DNA of 64,000 nt from Methanobacterium veterum (GCF_000745485.1 NZ_JQJK01000017.1:35616-99615); one strand, 5' to 3'. Positions 27,627 to 36,440 are shown, counted from the first letter of the stretch. Notes: a model not told the origin generated them from the sequence alone. Program-made: numbers and translations.

Positions 27627-29129
27627 ATGAAAAAAATAGGTATCCTGTATGTAAAAGGTGCGCTGCCCCTTTTTGAGAATTTCGGTGAACTACCAACACA
27701 TATTGTAAAAGAAAATGGTTTGGTTAACGGTCAAAAAGCTAGTGATGTGCTTGACGGGCTTATAATACCTGGTGGGAGCATAATTGAATCACAGAGTGTT
27801 GGAGAAGATCTCAAAAAGGAAATCATGAAAATGAATCATGATGGAAAATTTATTTTGGGGATGTGCTCTGGGTTCCAGCTGCTTGCAAATAAGACTGACA
27901 TTGGGAGACGTTCGCCGTGCCCTATTGAAAGGGAAGGCCTAGGAATTCTGGATGTGTCGTTCCGCCCTATGATCGGAACAGACAGAGTTGAAGCTGAAAT
28001 ACTTGAAGATTCATTTTTAACTAAGGGCATAGTTGGGGAGACCGTTACAGGTTTTCACTGCCATACTTACGGGTTAATTGAAGGAGATGCAACTCCTCTT
28101 TTTTTAAGCACAGTTAAAAGGACAGATTATCAGGATAACCCTCGCAAAATATTATCTGGGGCTAGAAATGGTGAAGGGAATGTTACTGGTACGATGGTTC
28201 ATGGGTGCCTCGATGAAAATCCTGCACTTGTAGATAATATCCTTGAATTTATAGGTGCAGCTGAAAAAGATATTTTGGAGATTAAAGAAAAGAATACTGA
28301 ACTTTCAAAGAAGATTAGAAGCGAAATAGGTATAGATACGAATATCTCTGTCAAATCATTGAATTCTCCAGCAAATCCCTCTAATATGGAGCTTCCGAAG
28401 GTCCTGATGATGGTGGGCACTGGTTCAGATTCTGGAAAAACATTCTTGACAACAGGAATCGTGGGGACTTTACGAAAAAGAGGTTATCGAGTTTGTGTAT
28501 TAAAAGTAGGGCCGGATATAAGGGATTTAGTGCCTTCACTTTACCTGAATAAAGAAAATATGGAAAAATTCTCATCTATTCAAATAGGCGGACTTGGATG
28601 GATGGACTTAGAAAATGTTCTTAAGGACCTAAAAAATCAAAATTATGACCTTGTTTTAATTGAAGGAGTTATGAGTGCATTTACAGGACTGCTAAATGAA
28701 AAAACTCCATTTTCGTCGGTCGAAATTGCAAGGGCTGCCAATATTCCAGTTATTATGGTCTCATCATGCAGTAAAGGCGGAATTGAAACTGCAGCGGTGG
28801 ATATCGTGGGCCACATAAGCATAATGGATAAAATTGGAGTTAAAACAAGCGGCGTAATTTTAAACAGGGTTTACGATAAATCTATTTCAAAGGTTGCGTC
28901 GTCTTATATAACTAAAATGACAGGTAAGAGTGTTATAGCTGAAGTTCCAAAGGTAAAAATGACAGAAAGAGGCAATACTCCTGAAGTAGAAATTAAATTG
29001 GAAGAGTTCTGTTTAAATGCTATGAAAACAGTTGAAGAACATTTAAATATGGATCAAATCTTCAAAATGGCCGAAATTCCTGATTTTAGAGGTTATATGC
29101 CCTATGAAGAAATAGTTTCCAAATTTTAA
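27627..29129 (+). CDS. CobQ/CobB-like protein with swapped order: GATase then P-loop domain
   Basis: 500 aa. Residues 1-210 form a class I glutamine-amidotransferase domain with nucleophile C80 in GMCSGFQLL and H192 in MVHGCLDENPALV (usual CobQ order has this domain last). Residues about 257-440 form a dethiobiotin-synthetase-like P-loop domain with GTGSDSGKT at 264-272, VCVLKVGPD, and LVLIEGVMSAF. The parts are those of cobyric/cobyrinic acid amide synthases and CfbB, which amidate corrinoid or Ni-sirohydrochlorin side chains with ATP and Gln. The domain order is reversed, so the substrate should be considered open. ATG 27627 is preferred over GTG 27618; SD is weak. Confidence 0.8.
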   Translation: MKKIGILYVKGALPLFENFGELPTHIVKENGLVNGQKASDVLDGLIIPGGSIIESQSVGEDLKKEIMKMNHDGKFILGMCSGFQLLANKTDIGRRSPCPIEREGLGILDVSFRPMIGTDRVEAEILEDSFLTKGIVGETVTGFHCHTYGLIEGDATPLFLSTVKRTDYQDNPRKILSGARNGEGNVTGTMVHGCLDENPALVDNILEFIGAAEKDILEIKEKNTELSKKIRSEIGIDTNISVKSLNSPANPSNMELPKVLMMVGTGSDSGKTFLTTGIVGTLRKRGYRVCVLKVGPDIRDLVPSLYLNKENMEKFSSIQIGGLGWMDLENVLKDLKNQNYDLVLIEGVMSAFTGLLNEKTPFSSVEIARAANIPVIMVSSCSKGGIETAAVDIVGHISIMDKIGVKTSGVILNRVYDKSISKVASSYITKMTGKSVIAEVPKVKMTERGNTPEVEIKLEEFCLNAMKTVEEHLNMDQIFKMAEIPDFRGYMPYEEIVSKF

Positions 29130-29157
29130 AAAAAATATAAAAAAATAGGTTTTCAGG

Positions 29158-29703
29158 TTATTCTGTTGAATTTTTATCCATATTTTGTATTTTTTCCATC
29201 AACTCTTTATTCTGGTTAATCAGTGATTCTATCTCTGAACTGTTGCTGTTTATCTCACTTTTAGTCGAATTAATTTTCTGTTTTGTTGTTTTGTGTACTG
29301 TTTCTAAGTTGCTTATTTCTTCTTTTAGATTGTTATTCTCGTTAATCAGCGATTCTATCTGGGTATTGTTGTTATTTATCTGATTTACTGAGTTAATATA
29401 CTGTGTTTTGATTTCGTTTCTCATTGAATTTTCTATTTCTGTTTTTGGGTCTCTGTTTCGTGGAGTGTGTTCTTTATTCAGGTCATCATATATTTTTTCT
29501 ATACTCTTCTGGAGGTCTTCATTTTGAGTAAATAGTGAATGTATTTTTTTAAATCCAGTTATAATGGTATTGTCATTTTGGTTTGATGTTTGTGGATGTT
29601 TTGTCTGAAGCTGTTCATGATTTATACTGGTTGAATTAGCAGCAAATACTGGTAAACTACCAACCAGAATAAATAAACATATTAATGCAACTTTTTTTAT
29701 AAT
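29158..29703 (-). CDS. Secreted coiled-coil protein with probable ATT start
   Basis: 181 aa if it starts at ATT 29703. The open frame runs upstream of the first ATG (29424) without a stop and gives a proper signal peptide, IKKVALICLFILVGSLPVFA, followed by a linker, then a Asn/Glu/Lys-rich coiled coil with two similar halves (IESLINENNNLKEEI; IESLINQNKELMEKI). GGAGGTG at about 29722-29716 and AAAGGT nearer the start are the only ribosome sites; none of the usual ATG/GTG/TTG codons follow in frame. Start codon could instead be the adjacent ATA. Function unknown, probably a surface-associated structural protein. Ends 29 nt from the convergent CobQ-like gene. Confidence 0.65.
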   Translation of the reverse strand: MIKKVALICLFILVGSLPVFAANSTSINHEQLQTKHPQTSNQNDNTIITGFKKIHSLFTQNEDLQKSIEKIYDDLNKEHTPRNRDPKTEIENSMRNEIKTQYINSVNQINNNNTQIESLINENNNLKEEISNLETVHKTTKQKINSTKSEINSNSSEIESLINQNKELMEKIQNMDKNSTE

Positions 29704-30061
29704 ATTCTTACCTTTATCACCTCCTTGTTTTGATTTAACTTCATTTTAATGTAAGGCGTTTTAAAAATAAATATTTATTTCCGATTTACACCCAAATTTT
29801 TACCAAATAAACCCCTAAATAGAACCAAATCAAAAATAAACTATGATTAATAATGTAAATTTAAAATAAATTGAATAATAGGATTTAAAAGGCAATAATG
29901 ACTTAAAAGCAGTATAATAATCTGCCATTTTTCAATGGAATTTTAAAAATTAAGGGATATTTATATTAATGTGGTATTTTCATCTGATTTTAGTAAAATA
30001 GAATTTAATATTTTAAAAATGAAAAATCGTTAAAGGCGTATGCCTTTAAAAATTAACCAAC
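29704..30061. other. Intergenic region with rib-operon terminator
   Basis: About 360 nt. Holds the probable TATA box of the leftward coiled-coil gene (AAATATTTATTT near 29770-29785) and, near the right end, the hairpin at 30030-30049. No coding frame. Confidence 0.4.
30030..30049 (-). terminator. Terminator after ribB
   Basis: TTAAAGGC-GTAT-GCCTTTAA, an 8-bp perfect stem with a tetraloop, 12 nt after the ribB stop on the minus strand and followed (minus strand) by CGATTTTTCATTTTT. Confidence 0.6.
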
Positions 30062-30745
30062 TTATTTTTGGTTTTCTTTAAACTCGTGGTATGCTTTTAT
30101 GACTTCATCCCCGCTTAAAAAGATGAGTCCTTTCTCTTCAGCATATTTTGCGACTTTATCGGTAGTCATGGAACCGCCGGTTTCGTCGTCCATCATTTCA
30201 CAGCATACAGCTACAGGAGTAGTTCCTGCCATTTCTGCAAGAGCTATACTCATTTCAGTATGGCCCTGCCTTTTAAGCACGTGCCCTTCAGTAGCTCTAA
30301 GTAATGTAACGTGTCCTGGAGCTCTGAAATTCTTTCCAAATTTGTCGAACTCTTCATTTTTACATAAAAGGGCTAATTCTTTTATGGTACATGCCCTGTC
30401 ACTGTCTGTTATGCCTGTGAATGTTTTCCTGTGGTTTACTGTTATGGAAAAAGCTGATTTTTCATCGTAAGGTATGTCATTTGGTGATAATTCTCCGAGT
30501 ACAGGATATTCTTCAGTTGCTGCATCCATTATGTCTGTCATAAATGGAATTCCAAGTTTATCTGAAACTTCTGCTGAAAGAGGGACACAAACAAGACCTC
30601 CTGCATCGTTCCTGATGGTTGTCATGTGTTCAGTGGTCATGTGTTCAGCGGCAATGATCATATCGGTTTCCCTTTCCCTGTTATCATTGTCAAATATTAA
30701 GACGATTTTTCCGTCTTTAAATGCTTTAATTGCGTCTTCTATCAT
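30062..30745 (-). CDS. ribB: 3,4-dihydroxy-2-butanone-4-phosphate synthase
   Basis: Makes the four-carbon precursor of riboflavin from ribulose 5-phosphate. 227 aa, single-domain archaeal form. Motifs: DNDNRERETDMIIAAEHMT (acidic loop with metal-binding Glu), RNDAGGLVCVPLS, FTGITDSDRACTI, APGHVTLLRATEGHVLKRQGHTEMSIALA and CEMMDDETGGSMT. Metal and substrate residues in GHTE and the acidic loop are intact. Last gene of a minus-strand run sepS-nfi-ribK-ribB with spacers of 32-121 nt. Riboflavin is in high demand for F420 and FAD in methanogens. Confidence 0.95.
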   Translation of the reverse strand: MIEDAIKAFKDGKIVLIFDNDNRERETDMIIAAEHMTTEHMTTIRNDAGGLVCVPLSAEVSDKLGIPFMTDIMDAATEEYPVLGELSPNDIPYDEKSAFSITVNHRKTFTGITDSDRACTIKELALLCKNEEFDKFGKNFRAPGHVTLLRATEGHVLKRQGHTEMSIALAEMAGTTPVAVCCEMMDDETGGSMTTDKVAKYAEEKGLIFLSGDEVIKAYHEFKENQK

Positions 30746-30854
30746 GTGGTGGTAACTCCTTTTTTAATTATTTTATAAATTTAATAAGTCGATATAGAAT
30801 ACATCATATATCTTATACTTAATAGTTTGGGTGAACTAAAACATAAATTAAAAA

Positions 30855-31235
30855 TTAATATTTAAGGCTGATTTTAACAGAATCTCCGTCTTTAATGCCT
30901 ATAGTTTCTTTGAGTTTTTTAGATGTTATAAATTCTAGAATATTTTCTTTATGGGTGGTTTTTTTTGGAAAAACAATGGCTCCGTCTATTTCATCATTTA
31001 AGGTGGCGTGTATAAGCAGAACATCTCCAAAGTTTTCTTTACCTTCAATGATTTTCAGTTTATCTTCATCGATCCTGTGGATTGTATCGATTTCCTCTTC
31101 GCTTATTTTTATATTTAAAGTACCGGGAAATGGGCTGAAATTAAGCTGTTTTTCAAATTGAGTTTTGTATACTGGTAGGGACATAAAATATGCTCCTTTT
31201 CCTTGTCCAGAAGTTACAGTTCCTTTAATATCCAT
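30855..31235 (-). CDS. ribK: CTP-dependent riboflavin kinase
   Basis: Phosphorylates riboflavin to FMN using CTP, the archaeal cradle-loop barrel enzyme first described as MJ0056. 126 aa without the N-terminal helix-turn-helix that some archaea (RbkR) carry, so it is a pure kinase here. Recognised from KGTVTSGQGKGAYFMSL (glycine-rich nucleotide loop), FPGTLNIKI (PGTLN signature), and GDSVKISLKY at the end. 109 nt upstream of ribB, giving two consecutive steps of flavin biosynthesis in one cluster. Confidence 0.93.
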   Translation of the reverse strand: MDIKGTVTSGQGKGAYFMSLPVYKTQFEKQLNFSPFPGTLNIKISEEEIDTIHRIDEDKLKIIEGKENFGDVLLIHATLNDEIDGAIVFPKKTTHKENILEFITSKKLKETIGIKDGDSVKISLKY

Positions 31236-31356
31236 TTAAATCACGTTTTTACGTTATTTTGATATTACTGATATTTTGTATCATTTACTGGCTTTTAGGT
31301 AGCCTTTAATTATATATGGTTTATTTTTAGGCCATATAATCAAAATTCAAAACTAA

Positions 31357-31989
31357 TCATTTAATTTTATCTTTCATGGTATTTGTAGCTAGTATATGGG
31401 CCTGTCTCAATGGTTCCGGCATTTTAAATATTGATGTCTCGCGCACAATGTCAACTGCGGTTTTTAAAGATATTTTATGCCCAACACTAATGCATTTTTG
31501 CCTGTTGCATGCTCCCACAGATTTATTCATGAATTCTACGGTTTTTAATGAATTATCACTTTTATATTTGTAGTTTCCTTTAATTAACCTTTTGGCAACT
31601 CCAATTGTGGGCATATCCATCAGAAGTCCAACATGGGAAGCAAGACCAAAACCTCGGGGGTGCATTATGCCGTGTCCATTCACCATTAAAACATCAAATT
31701 CATTATTTAGCTTCCGTAAAACAGAAATTACAGCATTAGCTTCTCTAAACCCTAAAAATCCAGAAATATAAGGGAATAAAAGTTTAACTTCAATGGCTTT
31801 TGAATCTATAACAGTAAGATCATCCAGATCAACTACAACCGCAGCTGCAACTGCACAATCATCTTTTTCAAAGGATATGTCGGCCCCTGCCACTGTATGG
31901 ACATTTTTAAAGCTGTCCTGTTCTATTATATTTTTGGATAGGCTGTATTGGATATCTGCAAGCTTTTGAGGGAAGTTGTATGAACACAT
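31357..31989 (-). CDS. nfi: Endonuclease V with Asn in place of a catalytic Asp
   Basis: Cleaves DNA 3' of hypoxanthine (deaminated adenine). 210 aa. Conserved motifs: VAGADISF with D37, PYISGFLGFRE with E83, MPTIGVAK and PEPLRQAH. The third acidic motif, normally VDGHGxxHPR with the Asp corresponding to D110 of the Thermotoga enzyme, reads VNGHGIMHPRGFG, i.e. N104 instead of Asp, from codon AAT (GAT would need one change). The protein is otherwise full length, so it may be catalytically weakened, or bind inosine DNA or RNA without cutting. 32 nt downstream of sepS in the same direction. Confidence 0.9.
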   Translation of the reverse strand: MCSYNFPQKLADIQYSLSKNIIEQDSFKNVHTVAGADISFEKDDCAVAAAVVVDLDDLTVIDSKAIEVKLLFPYISGFLGFREANAVISVLRKLNNEFDVLMVNGHGIMHPRGFGLASHVGLLMDMPTIGVAKRLIKGNYKYKSDNSLKTVEFMNKSVGACNRQKCISVGHKISLKTAVDIVRETSIFKMPEPLRQAHILATNTMKDKIK

Positions 31990-32021
31990 AACTGTTAAAA
32001 TTAAATAAAAAAATAAAGGGG

Positions 32022-33617
32022 TTATTCTTTAAGTGTACATGTTATAGTACAGAATACTGGCCCTCGTACATCTATGGCTTTATTTTTACTTGTTATGTAG
32101 TTTAAAGCCACATCTTCTAGTCTTAAATTGATGTCAGAAATGGATCTTGATATAGGTACTCTTAATGTGACTTCTCCGGCTCCGCTTACAACCATTTCTT
32201 CAATTTTGTAGGCAGCATCGGCACATATGCCGTCCATGTAAGTTATTTGAGTTGATATCCCATTTTCAAGTGCATTTAATGCATTTTCATCAGTGACATC
32301 TTTTGTAGGGACTCCAATTATGTCTCCCTGATTGATATACACGGTATTCCATGCTGCAGGTCCTAAAAGCTTTGTACCTTTCTCAGGTTCCACCACTTTA
32401 ACTTCTATATCTTTGCCCAGGAATTCACCTTCAAATGCAGTGAATTCACATGGGGAAGGTGTATCACCGTGTTCTTTAAAGGCAGTTACTATATCGTTCA
32501 TTAAGTGTTGCCCTTCATGGGTTGCAGGGTAATAATTTATCCGGAGCATGGTTGCAAGGTCTCGGTCTGAAAGCTTCCATTTTCCATAGGTTTGAGGATA
32601 AACCATTTCCCTGACATCTGTCTGGTTATAAAGGAGCATTGCAATCCTTTCAACACCTACTCCTAAATTCATGACGTCCTTATCTATTCCGTACTTTGCA
32701 AGTGCAATTGGTGAGTACATTCCAAATGTAGCGACTTCTACCCATTCTTTGAGTTTAGGGTGGTAACCATAAACTTCTGTCTGGGTACCTGCTATGTAAT
32801 ATTTTGATTTTTTCTCATCAGGCGTGAATTTGAACTTTTCAAACCCAAAGTATTCCAGTAAACTTTCAGACACTGCTTTTCCCATGTCTAAAGATATTTC
32901 ATCATCCACAATAACACACGAAGCTGAATGGTAAGTTGTAAGGTGACTTGCATCTTCCCTCTGTTCTCTTCTGAAACACCTGTCGATTGAGAAAAGTTTT
33001 ATAGGTAATTGTCTTTTATTATGGATATTCTGGAGTGTTATAAACCATCCTGATGTCATATGTGACCTTAAAGTTGTTTTATGAGCTATAGGTGTTAATT
33101 CACGGATCTCTGGAAATATTTTTTCCAGGATACGGAGTCCCATATTATTTTTAACATTGAGGGCCTGTGAAACTTCTAAAACCAGGTCGTCTCCACTTAC
33201 ATCTCCCTTTTTATAACCTCTAAACACTTCTTTCAGACCATCTATCCTTGCATCATCAAGATCTACTCCCATTTTTTCGATCTTTTCAATTTTATCCATT
33301 CCAATTCCAATATCTGGTCTTGGAAGCCCTGCGGTATAGAAACACCTGTCTAAAACAGCGGGAGCCTCAGGTCCGAACTGTTTGTATATATGTTCTTCTT
33401 CAATAAAAACAGGGTTTACAGCTTCATCGAACCCTAAATTCATGTACGCCTGCCTTAGCTGTGCAACCGTATCATAGAGCATGTGGCTTTTACCTGTTTT
33501 TAGGTGTATTCGAGGATATTCATCATCGTGATGGGGCTTATGCAACGTCTGTGAGGTCATTGTCCACGCTTTCTCGAAATCTTTCTTTGCAAGCTTTACT
33601 AGTTTCTTTTTATCCAG
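32022..33617 (-). CDS. sepS: O-phosphoseryl-tRNA(Cys) synthetase, CTG start
   Basis: Class II synthetase that loads phosphoserine on tRNA-Cys, the first step of the indirect Cys-tRNA pathway of methanogens. Motifs include FGPEAPAVLDRCFY, KTTLRSHMTSGWF, the motif 2 segment FSIDRCFRREQREDASHLTTYHSASC and the motif 3 GVGVERIAML, then a C-terminal anticodon-binding part. The first ATG (33560) would remove the conserved N-terminal helix; upstream, in frame, LVKLAKKDFEKAWT matches the start of other SepRS proteins. The best start is CTG 33617, 7 nt after AGGAGG (33630-33625), giving 531 aa. SepCysS is not in the window. Confidence 0.93.
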   Translation of the reverse strand: MDKKKLVKLAKKDFEKAWTMTSQTLHKPHHDDEYPRIHLKTGKSHMLYDTVAQLRQAYMNLGFDEAVNPVFIEEEHIYKQFGPEAPAVLDRCFYTAGLPRPDIGIGMDKIEKIEKMGVDLDDARIDGLKEVFRGYKKGDVSGDDLVLEVSQALNVKNNMGLRILEKIFPEIRELTPIAHKTTLRSHMTSGWFITLQNIHNKRQLPIKLFSIDRCFRREQREDASHLTTYHSASCVIVDDEISLDMGKAVSESLLEYFGFEKFKFTPDEKKSKYYIAGTQTEVYGYHPKLKEWVEVATFGMYSPIALAKYGIDKDVMNLGVGVERIAMLLYNQTDVREMVYPQTYGKWKLSDRDLATMLRINYYPATHEGQHLMNDIVTAFKEHGDTPSPCEFTAFEGEFLGKDIEVKVVEPEKGTKLLGPAAWNTVYINQGDIIGVPTKDVTDENALNALENGISTQITYMDGICADAAYKIEEMVVSGAGEVTLRVPISRSISDINLRLEDVALNYITSKNKAIDVRGPVFCTITCTLKE

Positions 33618-33906
33618 AGAAATGCCTCCTGATTAAAATAATTAAAAAGTATCATCAAATTGAATCATGGATTAAATATTTAAATAGAAATTTTGTGCTG
33701 ATCCCTTTTATATTTAGTTATGTATATTGAGCATAATCAAAGTTAAATAGTGTTATATGGGATTAAATGCCTCAAAATAATTTAAATGGGGCGATTTTTA
33801 ACAATAATTTAGATTTAATTCATTATATTTTTAAAAAAGAATATCTTAGAGCTTTTTTATATTATTTCTAATAATATTTAAATTAAATGGGCAATATAGT
33901 AGAATC

Positions 33907-35556
33907 ATGGAAAGAGAAGTATATGAATGCGACGTTCTAATTATAGGCTCTGGAGGGGCAGGCTGTAGGGCAGCAATAGAAGCGTCTAAATATGATTTAG
34001 ACATTATAATGGTATCGAAAGGATTAACATTTAAGTCAGGCTGTACTACTCTGGCAGAAGGAGGATACAACGCTGCTTTTGCGGCAGTTGATTGTGCGGA
34101 CACTGTTGAAGCTCATTTTGAAGACACCCTTAAAGGTGGGGGATATCTAAACGATTCTAACCTGGTAAGAATTCTGGTAGAAGAAGCACCGCAGAGATTA
34201 ATTGAGCTTGAAAGCTATGGTGCTCTTTTTGACAGGCAGGACTCTGGGCAGATTAACCAGCGGCCATTCGGGGGCCAAAGTTATAGGCGTACATGCTTCC
34301 AGGGAGATCGGACTGGCCATGAAATGATGCTGGGTTTAAAAGAAGAAGTAACAAAGCGCGGTATCGAAACCATGGACGAGATAATGATTACATCTCTTAT
34401 CATGGATGAATCCGGCCGAAACGTCATAGGGGCATGTGGATTATCACTTAAAGACTCTAAACTTACGGTATTTAAAGCTAAATCTGTAATTCTTGGAAGT
34501 GGAGGTGCAGGCTGGCTATACCCTGTTACTTCAAACACATTACAGAAAACTGGGGACGGCTACTTTATTGCATACAATGCAGGTGCCGATCTGCTGGATA
34601 TGGAGCAGGTGCAGTTCCATCCAACAGGAATGATACACCCTGAATCTAGAAAAGGAGTCCTTGTAACTGAAGCTGTGAGGGGAGAAGGTGGAATTCTCTT
34701 AAACTCTGAAGGCGAAAGGTTTATGGAAAAATACGACCCTCGAAAAGAACTTGCAACCCGTGACGTCGTGGCAAGGGCTATATACAATGAGATAAGGGAA
34801 GGAAGAGGAACCGCAAAAGGTGGAGTTTACCTTGATGTGACACATCTTCCAGCAGAGGTCATTGAAGAGAAGCTTGAGACAATGCTTGCACAGTTCCTGG
34901 ACGTTGGCGTAGATATAAGGAAAGAGCCAATGGAAGTAGCGCCTACGGCACACCATTTCATGGGCGGCGTCAGGATAACTGAAAACGGCGAGACCACTGT
35001 GGGTAATTTATTTGCAGCAGGTGAGGCAGCTGGTGGTGTACATGGTGCAAACAGGCTTGGTGGAAATGCACTAGCAGATACGCAGGTATTTGGTAAAAGA
35101 GCAGGTGAGGCAGCTGCTAAAAATGCTTTAGATAGTGAGCTGCTGTCAAACGATGCTTTTGTTGATGCTGAAGATGCAAGGGTTTCTGGCCTTATTAAAG
35201 ATGGTACAGTATATCCCTTTGAGATTAAGAAGGAGCTTGAAGAGGTCATGTGGAAAGACGTGGCTATAATAAGGAATCAGGAAGGCTTAATGTCAGCCTT
35301 AAAGAGGATAAAAGAGCTTAAAGAAATGCTTCCAGACATGAAAGTGCCTGGAGGTATGGGCTTTAATAAAGACCTTCAAGATGCCCTTGAAGCATTTGTA
35401 ATGCTTGATGTGGCAGAAATTGTTACAAAGGCCGCATTTTTACGCCGTGAAAGCCGGGGATCTCACTACAGGGAAGACTATCCTGAAACGAGCGATGACT
35501 GGAAAAAGAGCATTGTTTTTAATAAAAGCGGAAGGTTGAAGTTTATTGAAAGATAA
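33907..35556 (+). CDS. tfrA: Thiol:fumarate reductase subunit A (flavoprotein)
   Basis: 549 aa FAD subunit of the fumarate reductase that uses coenzymes M and B as electron donors, yielding succinate and the CoM-S-S-CoB heterodisulfide. It has the dinucleotide motif LIIGSGGAGCRAAIEASK, FAD-binding loop KGLTFKSGCTTLAEGG, active-site segments QFHPTGMIHPESRKGVLVTEAVRGEGG and RDVVARAI, HHFMGGVRI and GANRLGGNAL with catalytic His/Arg, and a C-terminal helical domain ending RESRGSHYREDYPE. This length and end fit TfrA/succinate dehydrogenase flavoproteins. The tfrB subunit (iron-sulfur plus HdrB-like) is not adjacent, as in related genomes where the two are separate. Confidence 0.93.
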   Translation: MEREVYECDVLIIGSGGAGCRAAIEASKYDLDIIMVSKGLTFKSGCTTLAEGGYNAAFAAVDCADTVEAHFEDTLKGGGYLNDSNLVRILVEEAPQRLIELESYGALFDRQDSGQINQRPFGGQSYRRTCFQGDRTGHEMMLGLKEEVTKRGIETMDEIMITSLIMDESGRNVIGACGLSLKDSKLTVFKAKSVILGSGGAGWLYPVTSNTLQKTGDGYFIAYNAGADLLDMEQVQFHPTGMIHPESRKGVLVTEAVRGEGGILLNSEGERFMEKYDPRKELATRDVVARAIYNEIREGRGTAKGGVYLDVTHLPAEVIEEKLETMLAQFLDVGVDIRKEPMEVAPTAHHFMGGVRITENGETTVGNLFAAGEAAGGVHGANRLGGNALADTQVFGKRAGEAAAKNALDSELLSNDAFVDAEDARVSGLIKDGTVYPFEIKKELEEVMWKDVAIIRNQEGLMSALKRIKELKEMLPDMKVPGGMGFNKDLQDALEAFVMLDVAEIVTKAAFLRRESRGSHYREDYPETSDDWKKSIVFNKSGRLKFIER

Positions 35557-35650
35557 GCAGTTAAATAATTAATTTAACTATTTTTTTAAAGAGGGAGATT
35601 GAAGTTTACTGAAATATAAGCAGTTAAATAATCAATTTAACTATTTTTTT
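35536..35650 (+). repeat. 63-nt tandem duplication of tfrA tail and terminator
   Basis: 35536-35587 and 35599-35650 match over 52 nt with about four differences. The unit contains the last seven codons of tfrA, the stop, and the hairpin AGTTAAAT...ATTTAACT followed by ATTTTTTT, so the terminator itself is doubled. Confidence 0.8.
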
Positions 35651-35722
35651 TATTGGATACTGAAGTTATTTTGGTGAAGTTGTTAGTATGTAACCTGAAT
35701 ATCAAAAAAAGGAAATCTGTTT

Positions 35723-36259
35723 ATGAAATACATAGCTTTGCTTCGAGGAATCAACATAGGCCGCAATAAAAGAATAAAAATGGCTGATCTGGTAAAAACC
35801 TTGGAATCACTCGGTTTTAAAAATGTAAAAACTTATCTTCAAAGCGGTAATGTTATTTTTGAGCATGATTCCAGTGATATCATGGAAATTGCAGGAAGTA
35901 TTGAAAGAAAAATAAGTCAGACATTCCCTTTTTATGTAGATGTAATTATTCGGACAAAAGACGAACTGGAAAATATTGTTAAGGGCAATCCATTTATTAA
36001 AGAGCCTGATATTGAGCTTGATAAACTGCATGTGACATTTTTAGCTGATATTCCTGATCAAAAAGCTGTTTTGAATCTAGATGTAAATGTGGCTGAAAAT
36101 GAAAAATTTGAAATAATCGGTAGGGAAGTGTATCTTTACTGTCCTAATGGGTATTCAAGGACAAAATTAAAAAATGATGTGTTTGAGAGGAAATTAAATA
36201 CTACCGCAACAACGAGAAATTGGAAAACAACAAATAAACTGTTTGAATTGTCCAGTTAA
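35723..36259 (+). CDS. DUF1697 family protein
   Basis: 178 aa. Starts MKYIALLRGINIGRNKRIKMADL, the DUF1697 signature (LLRGINVGG), continues LESLGFKNVKTYLQSGNVIFE and ends in NDVFERKLNTTATTRNWKTTNKL, typical of the family's RNWNTV motif. The family is a small alpha/beta fold of unknown function widespread in bacteria; it is sporadic in archaea, so lateral gain is possible. Ribosome site is weak (AAAAGGAAATC). A MITE-like repeat begins 24 nt after the stop. Confidence 0.9.
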   Translation: MKYIALLRGINIGRNKRIKMADLVKTLESLGFKNVKTYLQSGNVIFEHDSSDIMEIAGSIERKISQTFPFYVDVIIRTKDELENIVKGNPFIKEPDIELDKLHVTFLADIPDQKAVLNLDVNVAENEKFEIIGREVYLYCPNGYSRTKLKNDVFERKLNTTATTRNWKTTNKLFELSS

Positions 36260-36283
36260 AATATAGAAATTTAATTTTTATGA

Positions 36284-36440
36284 CGCTCATGCTCAGAATG
36301 TTGTGTAAAATAATAACGCTTCATTTTTCATGTGATTACTGGTTAAATAAATTACATTTTTTAATATAAATCCCATATAATCAATTAAAACTACAATTAA
36401 CGTAAAATATAACTCATGCACAGGATCATAGGCATGAGCG
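36284..36440. repeat. MITE-like dispersed repeat, copy 2
   Basis: 157 nt element with inverted ends CGCTCATGC (left) and GGCATGAGCG (right), homologous along its length to 1653-1800. It has no coding capacity, lies between convergent genes, and shows the two ends that define the family better than copy 1 does. A candidate target-site duplication is not obvious. Confidence 0.6.

Noticed and set aside
30746..30854. Possible FMN riboswitch or RbkR operator before ribB
   Set aside because: The spacer lacks the conserved RFN core and the kinase here has no DNA-binding domain.
34699..35249. Minus-strand frames inside tfrA
   Set aside because: Antisense shadows of a well-conserved enzyme, no ribosome sites.
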